This document shows, piece after piece, positions 8,710-17,392 of a DNA stretch of 54,595 nucleotides. The DNA comes from CAZUVM01 sp964623885 (GTDB lineage: Bacteria > Verrucomicrobiota > Verrucomicrobiia > Limisphaerales > UBA8199): NCBI GenBank assembly GCA_964623885.1, contig CAZUVM010000098.1, positions 1-54,595 on the forward strand, written 5' to 3'. Position 1 is the first letter of the stretch; each line of letters begins with the position of its first letter. The notes below the pieces were generated by a model that saw only the letters and a program-made list of their open reading frames with translations, was not told the DNA's origin and searched no databases. The translations under genes were made by a program, and so were the position numbers.

Positions 8710-9291
8710 ATGGAACTGTTGCGGTTTTGCAGCGGCTGCTTGATGGTCGCGTCATTGCTTGGCAACGCGCCAAGAGTCTTCGGGAGCGACGCGCTGGACC
8801 AGGGATGGACTAATCCTCCCACGTGTGCGCGGTTGCGAGCGTACTGGTGGTGGTTGAACGGCAACGTTACCAAGGCCTCGATCACTCGCGATCTGGAAGA
8901 GATGAAAGCCAAGGGATTTGGCGGAGCGCTGATCTGTGATGCTGGCGGAGCGGAGCAGGACGGGAATGCGCAGGTGCCACATGGCCCTACGTTTTTTTCG
9001 CCAGCGTGGAGGGAACTCTACAAACATGCGCTGCACGAAGCCGACCGGCTTGGGTTGGAAATGAGCTTGAACATTTTGAGTGGGTGGAACCTGGGCGGGC
9101 CAATCGTGAGTCCATCTGACGCTGCGAAAAAGCTGGTTTGGACACAACTGCGCGTCAGCGCTCTGCAGTCGAACGAGTTCAACCTGCCTCTGCCCAAAGC
9201 TCGCGACAACTACTTTCAGGACTTATTTGTCGTGGCCTATCCCGCGAAGTCGATGGCTGGCGCAATTGGGCACCGCCCGCTCCAAAACTGA
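8710..9291 (+). CDS. GH106-type alpha-L-rhamnosidase, N-terminal part (interrupted)
   Basis: The first 193 residues of a secreted glycoside hydrolase that should release alpha-linked L-rhamnose from polysaccharides. A signal peptide spans about residues 1-25. The family opening is clear: YWWWLNGNVTK, then DLEEMKAKGFGGALICDAGG, then WRELYKHALHEADRLGLEMSLN. The frame ends at TGA 9289-9291, and the rest of the family resumes in the same frame at 9304. Between 9252 and about 9302 the convincing protein lies in another frame (9252 onward reads DGWRNWAPPAPKLKRENG, which fits the family after VAYPAK). This points to a one-base loss near 9250 and a one-base gain near 9300, either real lesions or sequencing errors. 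If real, the enzyme is probably inactive. Confidence 0.8.
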   Translation: MELLRFCSGCLMVASLLGNAPRVFGSDALDQGWTNPPTCARLRAYWWWLNGNVTKASITRDLEEMKAKGFGGALICDAGGAEQDGNAQVPHGPTFFSPAWRELYKHALHEADRLGLEMSLNILSGWNLGGPIVSPSDAAKKLVWTQLRVSALQSNEFNLPLPKARDNYFQDLFVVAYPAKSMAGAIGHRPLQN

Positions 9292-9303
9292 AAAGAGAAA
9301 ACG

Positions 9304-11652
9304 GTGTATCAAACTTTGCATTTCTCTGCGCCCGACACGTCTCCGCTTTTCCAGCAATTCCCCGAAACTCCGGGCGAGGAAGATGCGCATCGAGACCAGA
9401 TTGTGGATCTTAGCGTGTATTTAGGGACCAACGGTGTGCTGCATTGGCATCCGCCTGCCGGAGAATGGGAGGTGCTGAGGTTTGGCTGCACGATTGCAGA
9501 CAATGCGCGCGTTTCCACCTCCAGCGAAGGGTGGCGCGGCTACGCCCTGGACGTGCTGGATGCAGGGGCCTTCGAGCGTTATTGGAACGCAGTGGTCGAA
9601 CCGCTGATTGCCGATGCCGGCCCGCTGGCGGGCAAAACGCTGAAATACCTGCACACGGACAGTTGGGAGGTGGAGGCGATCAATTGGACCCCGACCATGC
9701 GCGCGGAATTTCGCAAACGCCGTGGCTACGACCTCTTACCATTTCTGCCAGTGTTGGCAGGCCGCATTGTTGATAATCGCGAGATCAGCGATCGCTTTCT
9801 CGCGGACTATCGCAAAACGATCGGCGACCTCGCGATCGATCATCATTATCGTTTATTTCGCGACAATGCGCACCGCCACGGGTTGCTCATTCATCCGGAA
9901 TCCGGCGGGCCTCACGCCGTTCCTATAGACGCTCAGCGTTGCCTGGGTTGGGACGACGCGCCGATGAGTGAGTTTTGGGCATGGTCGTGGCGTCACCGGA
10001 TCGGCGATACGAATCGCTTTTTTGTCAAGCAGCCGGCTTCGGCGGCCCACACTTATGGGCATCCGCTGGTCGTGGCTGAGGGGTTTACGAGCATGGGACC
10101 GCACTGGCAGGAAACGCTCTGGGATAACCTTAAGCCCTCGTTCGACCGCGCGTTGTGCGAAGGGATGAACCTGTTGGTTTGGCACGCGTTTGTTTGTTCG
10201 CCGTTGGAAATGGGCATTCCGGGGCAGCAATACTTCGCCGGCACCCATTTCAATCCCAATAGCACCTGGTGGCCCATGTCGGGCGCATTCCTGGGCTATA
10301 TCGACCGATGCCAATTCATGCTGCAGCAGGGTGTTTTTGTAGCGGACGCCTGTTACTATTATGGGGATCATGCGCCAAATTTTGCCCAGCTCAAACGTTC
10401 CGACCCGGCGCATGTGTTGCCCGGATATGATTATGATGTGCTGACTGAGGAGGCACTTCTCACCAGGCTGTCGGTTAAAAACGGACGGTTGATGTTGCCC
10501 GGCGGAATGAGTTATCAGGTCCTGGTCTTGCCGGAAAGGACGGTGATCTCCTTGCCGGTGCTTCGAAAAATCAAGCGTCTTGCAATGGACGGGGCCACCG
10601 TAATTGGTCCCAAACCGGATCGGGCAAGCGGTTTGGAGGATTTTCCGCGCTGCGATGCGGAGGTAAAAGCCCTGGCCGGCGAGTTGTGGCGCGTGGATGA
10701 TACTGCGAGGCTGGGCAAAGGCCGGGTCATTGCGGGGCGCACGGCACGCGACGTTTTGTTCGGGGACGGTGTGCCACCCGATTTCGAATACGAGTTCGTT
10801 GACCGGCCGATAAATCAAGCGATTCAAATGAGCCATCGGGGTGTTTCCAATGCCGCACCGGCGATGCTGGATTATGTGCACCGCACAGACGGCAAGACCG
10901 ATATCTATTTCGTCGCGAACCCTTCAAATGGATGGGAGTGCGCGCGGTGCACGTTCCGCGTGGCAGACAAAGCGCCAGAGATTTGGGATCCGGTAAGTGG
11001 CGGACACAGGTTTGCAGCTTCGTACCAGCAGACCGGCGGACGAACCACGGTTCCGCTTGAGTTCCCGCCTTGTGGTTCATGGTTTATCCTTTTTCGTGAA
11101 CCAGCAATGAAACATCCTGTGGTCGCCGCGGAAAATTGGCTGACGCTGAGCATGGCCCAGGAACTCAGGGGCAGTTGGAATGTCCGCTTTGATCCGCATT
11201 GGGGAGGTCCCGAAAATGTCCAATTTGATGAACTGGTCAGTTGGCCCACGCGAGTAGAACCTGGGATCAAGTATTATTCGGGCACAGCTAAGTACCGCAA
11301 AGAGTTCGAGCTAAACCTGGAGCAGGACCGAATGCCGATGGCGGAACGCAAGCGCCGGATATTTTTGGATCTGGGCGTGGTTTACGAATTGGCTCAAGTT
11401 CGGCTAAATGGTCGTGATTTGGGCGTGGTTTGGGCGCCACCTTTCCGTGTTGATATCACGGATGCCGTGAAGACGGGCGGGAACAAGTTGGAAGTTGACG
11501 TTGTGAACTTTTGGCCGAACCGAATCATCGGCGACCAGTTCCTGCCCGAAGACCACCGGTACACCCGAACCAATGTTCGAAGATTAACCAAAGAAAATGC
11601 GCTGATGGAATCGGGTCTTCTGGGCCCGGTGCGCGTCGAGATGGAAAACTAA
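9304..11652 (+). CDS. GH106-type alpha-L-rhamnosidase, main part
   Basis: A 782-residue continuation of the rhamnosidase that starts at 8710, in the same frame but after an in-frame TGA. The GTG at 9304 is simply the first usable codon and is unlikely to be a natural start. It contains the family landmarks for the (beta/alpha)8 region (LKYLHTDSWEVEAINWTP, IHPESGGPHAVPIDA, VAEGFTSMGPHW) and a C-terminal galactose-binding-like beta domain (about 600-780, with KYRKEFEL, RIFLDLGVVYELAQVRLNG and LGVVWAPPFRVDITD). With the upstream part it totals about 980 residues, ordinary for GH106. The isomerase-like gene 56 bp downstream suggests joint use of a deoxy-sugar. GH106 assignment is from motif memory, not a search. 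Confidence 0.85.
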   Translation: MYQTLHFSAPDTSPLFQQFPETPGEEDAHRDQIVDLSVYLGTNGVLHWHPPAGEWEVLRFGCTIADNARVSTSSEGWRGYALDVLDAGAFERYWNAVVEPLIADAGPLAGKTLKYLHTDSWEVEAINWTPTMRAEFRKRRGYDLLPFLPVLAGRIVDNREISDRFLADYRKTIGDLAIDHHYRLFRDNAHRHGLLIHPESGGPHAVPIDAQRCLGWDDAPMSEFWAWSWRHRIGDTNRFFVKQPASAAHTYGHPLVVAEGFTSMGPHWQETLWDNLKPSFDRALCEGMNLLVWHAFVCSPLEMGIPGQQYFAGTHFNPNSTWWPMSGAFLGYIDRCQFMLQQGVFVADACYYYGDHAPNFAQLKRSDPAHVLPGYDYDVLTEEALLTRLSVKNGRLMLPGGMSYQVLVLPERTVISLPVLRKIKRLAMDGATVIGPKPDRASGLEDFPRCDAEVKALAGELWRVDDTARLGKGRVIAGRTARDVLFGDGVPPDFEYEFVDRPINQAIQMSHRGVSNAAPAMLDYVHRTDGKTDIYFVANPSNGWECARCTFRVADKAPEIWDPVSGGHRFAASYQQTGGRTTVPLEFPPCGSWFILFREPAMKHPVVAAENWLTLSMAQELRGSWNVRFDPHWGGPENVQFDELVSWPTRVEPGIKYYSGTAKYRKEFELNLEQDRMPMAERKRRIFLDLGVVYELAQVRLNGRDLGVVWAPPFRVDITDAVKTGGNKLEVDVVNFWPNRIIGDQFLPEDHRYTRTNVRRLTKENALMESGLLGPVRVEMEN

Positions 11653-11708
11653 AGAGCAAAGTTGCTCATGACTTGAGATTAAAACTTGCAGTCTCTGAAT
11701 TGAATAAC

Positions 11709-13133
11709 ATGCCACCGGCAACCAAAATTGGGCTTTTTGGGATCGGCCTGGATACGTACTGGCCGCAATTCCCCGGCCTGCTTGACAGACTGAGTGGGTA
11801 CCAAGCCGAAATCGCCAAACACTTACGCTCGTTCGGAGTGAGCCTCGTCGATGCCGGGATGGTGGATAACCCGGAGAAGGCCTCGGCCGCTGCTTCCTTT
11901 TTCCGGCGGGAAGAAGTCGAATTGATTTTTTTATATGTTTCGACGTACGCACTTTCGTCGACGGTGCTGCCCGTTGCGCAACGCACTAAAGTCCCGGTTG
12001 TCGTGCTAAACCTGCAACCGGTACCTCAGCTTGATTACGCAAAGTTCAACGGGTTGGGCGACCGTGGGTTGATGACCGGAGTTTGGCTGGAGCATTGCCA
12101 GGCCTGCAGCGCTCCGGAAATTGCCTGTGTCTTTAATCGTGCGAACATACCTTATCAACTGGTTACCGGCTACCTGCACGAAGAGGCCGCCTGGTCTGAA
12201 TTACGTGATTGGGTGGACGCCGCTAAAGTCGTCGTTGCAATGCGGCATAATCGTGTCGGAGTGCTCGGTCATTACTATTGCGGAATGCTGGATGTCTACA
12301 GCGACATGACCCAGCAATCCTCAGCGTTTGGGAGTCATTTCGAACTTCTGGAAATGTGCGAATTGCACGGGCTCCGTGAAGCCGCAACTCAGCCCGAGGT
12401 GCTGGCCAAAATCGTGCAATTCCGGCAGGAGTTTTCCGTTTCGCCCCAATGCGAGGGAAGCGAAATCGAGCGTGCAGCCCGGACGTCATGCGCGCTCGAT
12501 GCCCTGGTTCGAGAACATAAACTTGGGTCGCTGGCCTATTATTACGAAAGCCAGGAGGGTTATCCTTATCGCGATATCGTTACTTCGGTCATTGCCGGCA
12601 ATACACTGCTCACCGGGCACCATGTCCCGGTCGCGGGTGAGTGCGAGATTAAGAACGTGCAGGCTATGAAGATCATGGACCTGTTGGGCGCGGGCGGGTC
12701 GTTTTCGGAGTTCTACCTGGCTGATTTCAAAGACGACGTTGTTTTCCTCGGGCACGATGGTCCTGCCCATTTCGCGATTGCAGAGGGGCGCGTGGCGCTG
12801 GTGCCCTTGCCGGTTTACCATGGCAAACCCGGCAAGGGATTATCGATTCAAATGAGCGTGAAGCACGGACCGGTGACTTTGCTCTCGGTGGTTCCCGGAC
12901 CAGAAGGCAAATTGCTACTGCTCGTTGCGGAAGGGGAATCAGTGCCAGGGCCCGTTCTGGAAATCGGGAATACCAATAGCCGCTATCGGTTCAGCATAGG
13001 CGCCAAGGCCTTTATCAATCAGTGGTCCAAGGCTGGTCCCGCCCATCATTGCGCGATTGGCATTGGTCATATTGCAGCAAAAATCGACAAACTGGGGGCG
13101 TTGCTGGGAATAGATGTGAAGCGGATTTGCTAA
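11709..13133 (+). CDS. L-arabinose/L-fucose isomerase-like protein
   Basis: A 474-residue protein of the arabinose/fucose isomerase superfamily, which interconverts aldoses and ketoses at a divalent metal. The N-terminal Rossmann-like domain begins KIGLFGIGLDTYWPQFPGL. Later motifs match the family active-site region (GECEIKNVQAMKIMDLLGAGG, then FLGHDGPAHFAI), with acidic and His residues in place for metal binding, and a closing HHCAIGIGH motif. I start at ATG 11709 because the reading frame upstream overlaps the rhamnosidase and lacks family similarity. It follows the GH106 gene by 56 bp and precedes a cupin by 4 bp. Rhamnose or fucose is a likely substrate type, but the family is too broad to name one. 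Confidence 0.8.
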   Translation: MPPATKIGLFGIGLDTYWPQFPGLLDRLSGYQAEIAKHLRSFGVSLVDAGMVDNPEKASAAASFFRREEVELIFLYVSTYALSSTVLPVAQRTKVPVVVLNLQPVPQLDYAKFNGLGDRGLMTGVWLEHCQACSAPEIACVFNRANIPYQLVTGYLHEEAAWSELRDWVDAAKVVVAMRHNRVGVLGHYYCGMLDVYSDMTQQSSAFGSHFELLEMCELHGLREAATQPEVLAKIVQFRQEFSVSPQCEGSEIERAARTSCALDALVREHKLGSLAYYYESQEGYPYRDIVTSVIAGNTLLTGHHVPVAGECEIKNVQAMKIMDLLGAGGSFSEFYLADFKDDVVFLGHDGPAHFAIAEGRVALVPLPVYHGKPGKGLSIQMSVKHGPVTLLSVVPGPEGKLLLLVAEGESVPGPVLEIGNTNSRYRFSIGAKAFINQWSKAGPAHHCAIGIGHIAAKIDKLGALLGIDVKRIC

Positions 13134-13137
13134 AGCC

Positions 13138-13518
13138 ATGGATACTCGAAGTCTCGAAGCGGTGCCCGCGTTCATTACGAAAGACGGATCGGAGATTCGC
13201 GAGTTGCTGGCACACCGCAATTCGGCCATTCGCAATCAAAGCCTGGCTGAAGCGCGGCTTGCTCCCGGCACGAGCACACAGGAGCACTACCACATCAAGA
13301 CCGAAGAGATTTACTACATAACTCACGGCTCGGGTCGAATGCGCATCGAGGGAGAAATGGTGGAAGTCAAACCCGGTGACGCGATTGCGATCCGACCGGG
13401 ACAAAAGCATAAGTTATGGAACACAGGCAATGAAACATTGCGGTTGCTGTGCTGCTGCGCGCCAGCGTACGAGCATGAAGACACCGTGATGACCGAGAAT
13501 AGAAGTGATATTTCTTGA
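13138..13518 (+). CDS. Single-domain cupin protein
   Basis: A 126-residue cupin. Motif 1 is intact (EHYHIKTEEIYYITHGSG, residues about 43-60, giving two His and a Glu as metal ligands), and motif 2 supplies the third His (PGQKHKLWNTG, about 91-101). It resembles mannose-6-phosphate isomerase-like cupins, which are often sugar-binding or epimerase-like, but no activity can be named. The gene begins 4 bp after the isomerase-like stop and very probably shares its transcript, suggesting a small sugar-processing role such as anomer or epimer conversion. A CCC-rich stretch (LLCCCAPAYE) near the end is unusual but is not a known motif. Confidence 0.85.
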   Translation: MDTRSLEAVPAFITKDGSEIRELLAHRNSAIRNQSLAEARLAPGTSTQEHYHIKTEEIYYITHGSGRMRIEGEMVEVKPGDAIAIRPGQKHKLWNTGNETLRLLCCCAPAYEHEDTVMTENRSDIS

Positions 13519-13568
13519 GCGCCTACTTGCCAGTTGACCTGCGCTACGTTGCCGAGTTAACTGGCTCA

Positions 13569-13928
13569 ATGAGAACCTTGTTTTTCATGGTTCTAATGAT
13601 GCTGTTGCTGGCAATGGTGGGTTGCTCCGGCACAAAGGGCTCAGCCGCAACTAGCCAGCCAAAGCAGTCGCCCTCGGGCTCGAAGGTCATCGTCACGCCC
13701 GAAACCAGGTTGACGGGCAAGATCGTTACTGCTGATCCGGATGCTGGCTTTGCAGTGCTGAACTTCCCGATTGGTCACATGCCGTCAGTCGGCCAGCGCC
13801 TGGATGTTTACCGGCTTGGCCTGAAGGTTGGCGAGATCAAGGTGACCGGCCCGCAACGCGACGACAATATTGTCGGCGACGTAGTAGCCGGCGAAGCCAG
13901 AAAAGGTGACGATGTCCGCGAGCGATAG
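13569..13928 (+). CDS. Small lipoprotein, function unknown
   Basis: A protein of 119 residues from ATG 13569. It has a lipoprotein signal peptide (MRTLFFMVLMMLLLAMVGC), with the likely lipid-modified Cys at residue 19 followed by SGTKGS, so it should be anchored in a membrane facing the periplasm. The mature part has a Ser/Gln linker and then a compact beta-rich domain (about residues 50-105, TGKIVTADPDAGFAVLNFPIG ... VGQRLDVYRLGLKVGEIKVTG) resembling a short OB/SH3-like fold. An upstream start at 13515 would overlap the cupin stop but put 18 polar residues before the signal peptide, so I reject it. It precedes the ABC permease block. Confidence 0.75.
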   Translation: MRTLFFMVLMMLLLAMVGCSGTKGSAATSQPKQSPSGSKVIVTPETRLTGKIVTADPDAGFAVLNFPIGHMPSVGQRLDVYRLGLKVGEIKVTGPQRDDNIVGDVVAGEARKGDDVRER

Positions 13929-14017
13929 GTCCTGTTTCAGGTTTCTATGGAGATTTGCTATCGCTCAGCACGAGTTCGACGCCCAGGTTTCGCGAACAAT
14001 GCGCTTGGGCCGTTAGG

Positions 14018-15721
14018 GTGACTTTGCTGCCTATAGTAGCTCGTGAATTGCGCGTGGGGGCCCGCCGACGCAGCACCTATCGCGTCCGGTCGTACGCGGC
14101 GCTTGTAGTTATTCTTGGAGGCACCTACTTGTTCATGGTGATGCAGCGGTCAACACCGCGGCAGATGGCGGAAAACCTCTTTGATGTCTTGACTGGCTGC
14201 GCCGTTTTTTTTGGGCTGATGAGCGGCTGCTTCGCGACCGCGGATTGTCTGAGTGAGGAGAAGCGAGAGGGAACGCTGGGGTTGCTCTTTTTAACGGATT
14301 TGGAAGGCTACGATGTCGTGCTTGGCAAACTCGTCGCCAACTCGCTCAACGCTTTCTACACTATGGCCTCAGTCGTGCCGTTGCTGGCGGTGCCGCTGAT
14401 CCTCGGAGGACTGACACCCGGCGATTTTGTGCGGATGGCTTTGGTCGCTGCAGACGCGCTGTTTTTCTCCCTGGCAGCGGGGGTGTTTGTATCGTCGATT
14501 TGCCGATCAAGTTCGAAGTCCGTTGGGCTGACGTTCCTGCTGGTGCTGTTGGTCACTGCGGTGTTGCCCGCTTGCGGCGCGTTTATTACTTATCATGGAA
14601 ATCGCTCAGGCAGCGTATCGCCAGTTTTCCTGCTGCCGAGCGCGTTTTATGCGTATGCACTGGCGTCGTATCAATCGTATCAGATTTGGACTGCCAGATT
14701 TTGGGAATCCCTTGTGGTGATTCACGCGTTGGGGTGGGCGTGCCTGGTGGCGGCAAGCGAAATTACGCCACGCGTATGGCAAGACCGACCGCCGGGCCGG
14801 CAGCGGATCCGTTGGCGTGACCGCTGGCAACAATGGTGGGGCGGTGGTGCCGCCGAGCGTGCGGCGTTCCGTCGGCGGATGCTAAACCGGAACGCCTTTT
14901 TTTGGCTGGCATCCCGGCTACGGTATAAAGCGGCCTTCGTTTGGATTGGCTTCGCTCTCATCGCCGGCGGATGGCTCTGGGGGTTTGCTGAATACCACCG
15001 GGAGTGGTTGATTGAGCCAGGGTATTACATTTTCACCGCGTTTTGCGCGCATTTGTTCCTGCGGGTGCGGTTGGCATCGGAAGCGCCCTGGCAATTGGCC
15101 GAAGAGCGCAAGGCCGGCACACTGGAATTGCTCCTCTCGACTCCGCTCACGGTGCCGGAAATCGTGCGCGGGCATTGGTTGGCCCTTCAGCGCCAGTTTC
15201 TCGCTCCGGTAATGCTCATTGCAGGTTTGGATTTGTTGGCTCTTATCGTGCCATTCTGGGCACACTCTTGGGTGGATTGGGATCGAACTTTCCGCAACGT
15301 CTGGATTGCGGTATGGCTGGGAGCAGCGGTGTTAATGCTGACCGATGCCTGGGCGTTCTTTTGGGTTGGTTCCTGGCAGGGGCTGACCGCAAAAACGGCG
15401 CTTCGGGCAGCCAGCAATTCCTTGGGAAACTTATTCATGGTGCCATGCATTTTCTATGCTTTGTTCCTGCTTTGGCTGGTGCTTGGATTCGTCACCAGGC
15501 CAATGCGGCCAAGCTGGCAGCCGGGGCCGCTGGTCTTTTTTTGGGCTTGGATTCTGCCTCGGCTGATTACGGATTTCGCCGCTGGTCTGTACGCCCGAGA
15601 ACGGCTGCTCCGGCAATTCCGGTTGGCTGCCCAATTGAAACGTGATCCTCGGCCTGGACTTTTGGGCTGGTGGCTGGGACGAACGTTGTCTAACGCGTGC
15701 AGAAGCGGAGACCACATTTAA
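14018..15721 (+). CDS. ABC-2 type transporter permease (paralogue 1)
   Basis: A 567-residue inner-membrane permease with about 12 hydrophobic segments. The ABC-2 signature occurs twice, as EEKREGTLGLLFLTDLEGYDVVLGKL near residue 75 and AEERKAGTLELLLSTPLTVPEIVRGH near 360, so the protein is an internal duplication of one six-helix module. I choose GTG 14018 because the paralogue just downstream starts with the equivalent LPIVQRELRVAARRRS block; the longer frame from 13955 adds an unconserved 21 residues. It forms a run with a second permease, a separate ATPase and a third permease, so the ATPase at 17393 probably powers it. The substrate is unknown. Confidence 0.87.
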   Translation: MTLLPIVARELRVGARRRSTYRVRSYAALVVILGGTYLFMVMQRSTPRQMAENLFDVLTGCAVFFGLMSGCFATADCLSEEKREGTLGLLFLTDLEGYDVVLGKLVANSLNAFYTMASVVPLLAVPLILGGLTPGDFVRMALVAADALFFSLAAGVFVSSICRSSSKSVGLTFLLVLLVTAVLPACGAFITYHGNRSGSVSPVFLLPSAFYAYALASYQSYQIWTARFWESLVVIHALGWACLVAASEITPRVWQDRPPGRQRIRWRDRWQQWWGGGAAERAAFRRRMLNRNAFFWLASRLRYKAAFVWIGFALIAGGWLWGFAEYHREWLIEPGYYIFTAFCAHLFLRVRLASEAPWQLAEERKAGTLELLLSTPLTVPEIVRGHWLALQRQFLAPVMLIAGLDLLALIVPFWAHSWVDWDRTFRNVWIAVWLGAAVLMLTDAWAFFWVGSWQGLTAKTALRAASNSLGNLFMVPCIFYALFLLWLVLGFVTRPMRPSWQPGPLVFFWAWILPRLITDFAAGLYARERLLRQFRLAAQLKRDPRPGLLGWWLGRTLSNACRSGDHI

Positions 15722-15735
15722 GCGGAGGTTTTCCA

Positions 15736-17271
15736 TTGTTAAATTTCCTCCCCATCGTTCAACGAGAGCTGCGGGTGGCAGCGCGCCGGCGGAGCATTTC
15801 CCGGGCGCGCTGGTGGACATCTTTCCTGGCCATGCTGGTGTGCCTGGTATCTTTGGCTTTCGTTTCTGCCGGGCGCACCTCGAATCCGGGCAGACAGTTG
15901 TTTGAGGTTTTCACCAGTTACGCCTTTGGTCTTTGCCTGTTGGCTGGGATCCTGTTGACCGCCGATTCACTGGCCGAAGAGAAACGAGACGGGACCCTGG
16001 GATTGTTATTTGTGACAGACTTGAAAGGGTACGATGTAGTATTGGGAAAACTCGCTGCGTCCTCATTGACCGCTTTTTACTGCTTGTTAGCGCTGTTGCC
16101 GATAACGGCTCTTCCCTTTCTTGCCGGTGGAGTGACTGGCCAGGATTTCTGGCGAACGGCGGTGGCCTTAATCAATGCGTTGTTCTTCTCACTCGCCTTG
16201 GGCTTGTGCGTGTCGGCCTTCGCCCGGGATTCACACCGGGCGCTTGGAAACGCGCTGGGTCTGTTGCTGCTTTTGATTGGCGCTCTGCCGGTGCTGGCGA
16301 GCCTTGCTTCGCAAACCGGCATTACGTCAGCTTGGCAGCCCATAACGTGGGTTAGCCCGCTCTACGCCTTTATCTATGCCACGGATATGATGAGCGGTTC
16401 GCAGGCGCACCAGTTCTGGCGAGCCCTCGGCATCTCCGCCATGGGTGGCTGCTTTCTCCTGGCCTGTGCCAGTGTTGCGCTGCCGCACTGCTGGCAGGAA
16501 AGGCGGAAGGGCGCGATTGGCAGGTTGAGTTTTTTATACCGCAGCAAAGGATCGGCTGCTCGCCGGAAACGCTTGCGAGAAAAACTGTTGCCCCAGCACC
16601 CGGTTGCGTGGCTTGCAACCGCGGAATTGGGCAACCAGTGGGGTGCCTGGCTAGTGGTTCTGGCGTGGGCGGCGATAACAGTTTGTGTGATTATCGTATC
16701 GCCAGATCAGGCGGGGACAATCATGTTGGACGGGGCAGTCATGACCGGTCTGGCGTTTTGTCTCAAGGTGCTATTCACTTTGCAGGCCTGCCGCTTTTTT
16801 GCCGAAGGCCGCCGCAATGGCGCTCTTGAACTGCTGCTTTGCACTCCCTTAACCAATCGCGACATCCTGGGTGGACAGGTGCGCGCATTATGGCGGTCAT
16901 TTTTCTGGCCGGTGCTGGCGTTCATCCTCATTTCGTTGATGCCCGTCGTGGTGTACTTGGGCCAGGCAATTAAACGGAGAGACTTCAGCCCATTGGGAGA
17001 CGCGCTGGGAGGATTGTTTTTTACCGGCATAAACTCTGTGCGATTGATAGTCGGGTTAACGGCGGCTTGCTGGTTCGGCATGGGATTAGCATTAACTTTG
17101 AAACGGCCTAATCTCGCGCCGGTACTAACGATAATTTCGGTATTGATCCTGCCCTCAGTGCTTTGCTGGCTTGATGTCGTGCCGTGTTTGATCCTGCTCG
17201 CGGTCGGCTTGTCCAAATGCCAGCGAGATCTGCGTCATCTTATAATGGAACAATACACACCCGCTCGGTAA
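15736..17271 (+). CDS. ABC-2 type transporter permease (paralogue 2)
   Basis: A 511-residue membrane protein homologous along its length to the preceding permease: EEKRDGTLGLLFVTDLKGYDVVLGKL near residue 82, then a second, weaker copy (AEGRRNGALELLLCTPLTNRDILGG) near 355. The start is TTG 15736, backed by a strong AGCGGAGG ribosome-binding site 7-8 nt upstream (15721-15728); an in-frame ATG at 15697 lies inside the upstream gene and lacks such a site. The two permeases are 14 bp apart and probably form a heterodimer. Cytoplasmic loops are rich in Arg/Lys. Export or remodelling of an envelope component is a guess from the family. Confidence 0.87.
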   Translation: MLNFLPIVQRELRVAARRRSISRARWWTSFLAMLVCLVSLAFVSAGRTSNPGRQLFEVFTSYAFGLCLLAGILLTADSLAEEKRDGTLGLLFVTDLKGYDVVLGKLAASSLTAFYCLLALLPITALPFLAGGVTGQDFWRTAVALINALFFSLALGLCVSAFARDSHRALGNALGLLLLLIGALPVLASLASQTGITSAWQPITWVSPLYAFIYATDMMSGSQAHQFWRALGISAMGGCFLLACASVALPHCWQERRKGAIGRLSFLYRSKGSAARRKRLREKLLPQHPVAWLATAELGNQWGAWLVVLAWAAITVCVIIVSPDQAGTIMLDGAVMTGLAFCLKVLFTLQACRFFAEGRRNGALELLLCTPLTNRDILGGQVRALWRSFFWPVLAFILISLMPVVVYLGQAIKRRDFSPLGDALGGLFFTGINSVRLIVGLTAACWFGMGLALTLKRPNLAPVLTIISVLILPSVLCWLDVVPCLILLAVGLSKCQRDLRHLIMEQYTPAR

Positions 17272-17392
17272 TTGCGATTTCCTGCATCGGGCGCGAAATA
17301 ATGAGGCTGTGGCATTTCTCTTGCTGACAAACAGTGTTGTTTCAACGCCTCGCCCGCATATAATGCTGCGCATCGAAGGCGCACCCTGAAAA

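Noticed and set aside
9289..9291. In-frame TGA as a selenocysteine codon in the rhamnosidase
   Set aside because: No family reason for selenocysteine there, no obvious SECIS-like stem, and the neighbouring frame gives a better protein through the spot.
9853..10881. 342-codon minus-strand frame opposite the rhamnosidase
   Set aside because: Antisense shadow; no domain or start signals, while the plus strand carries GH106 motifs.
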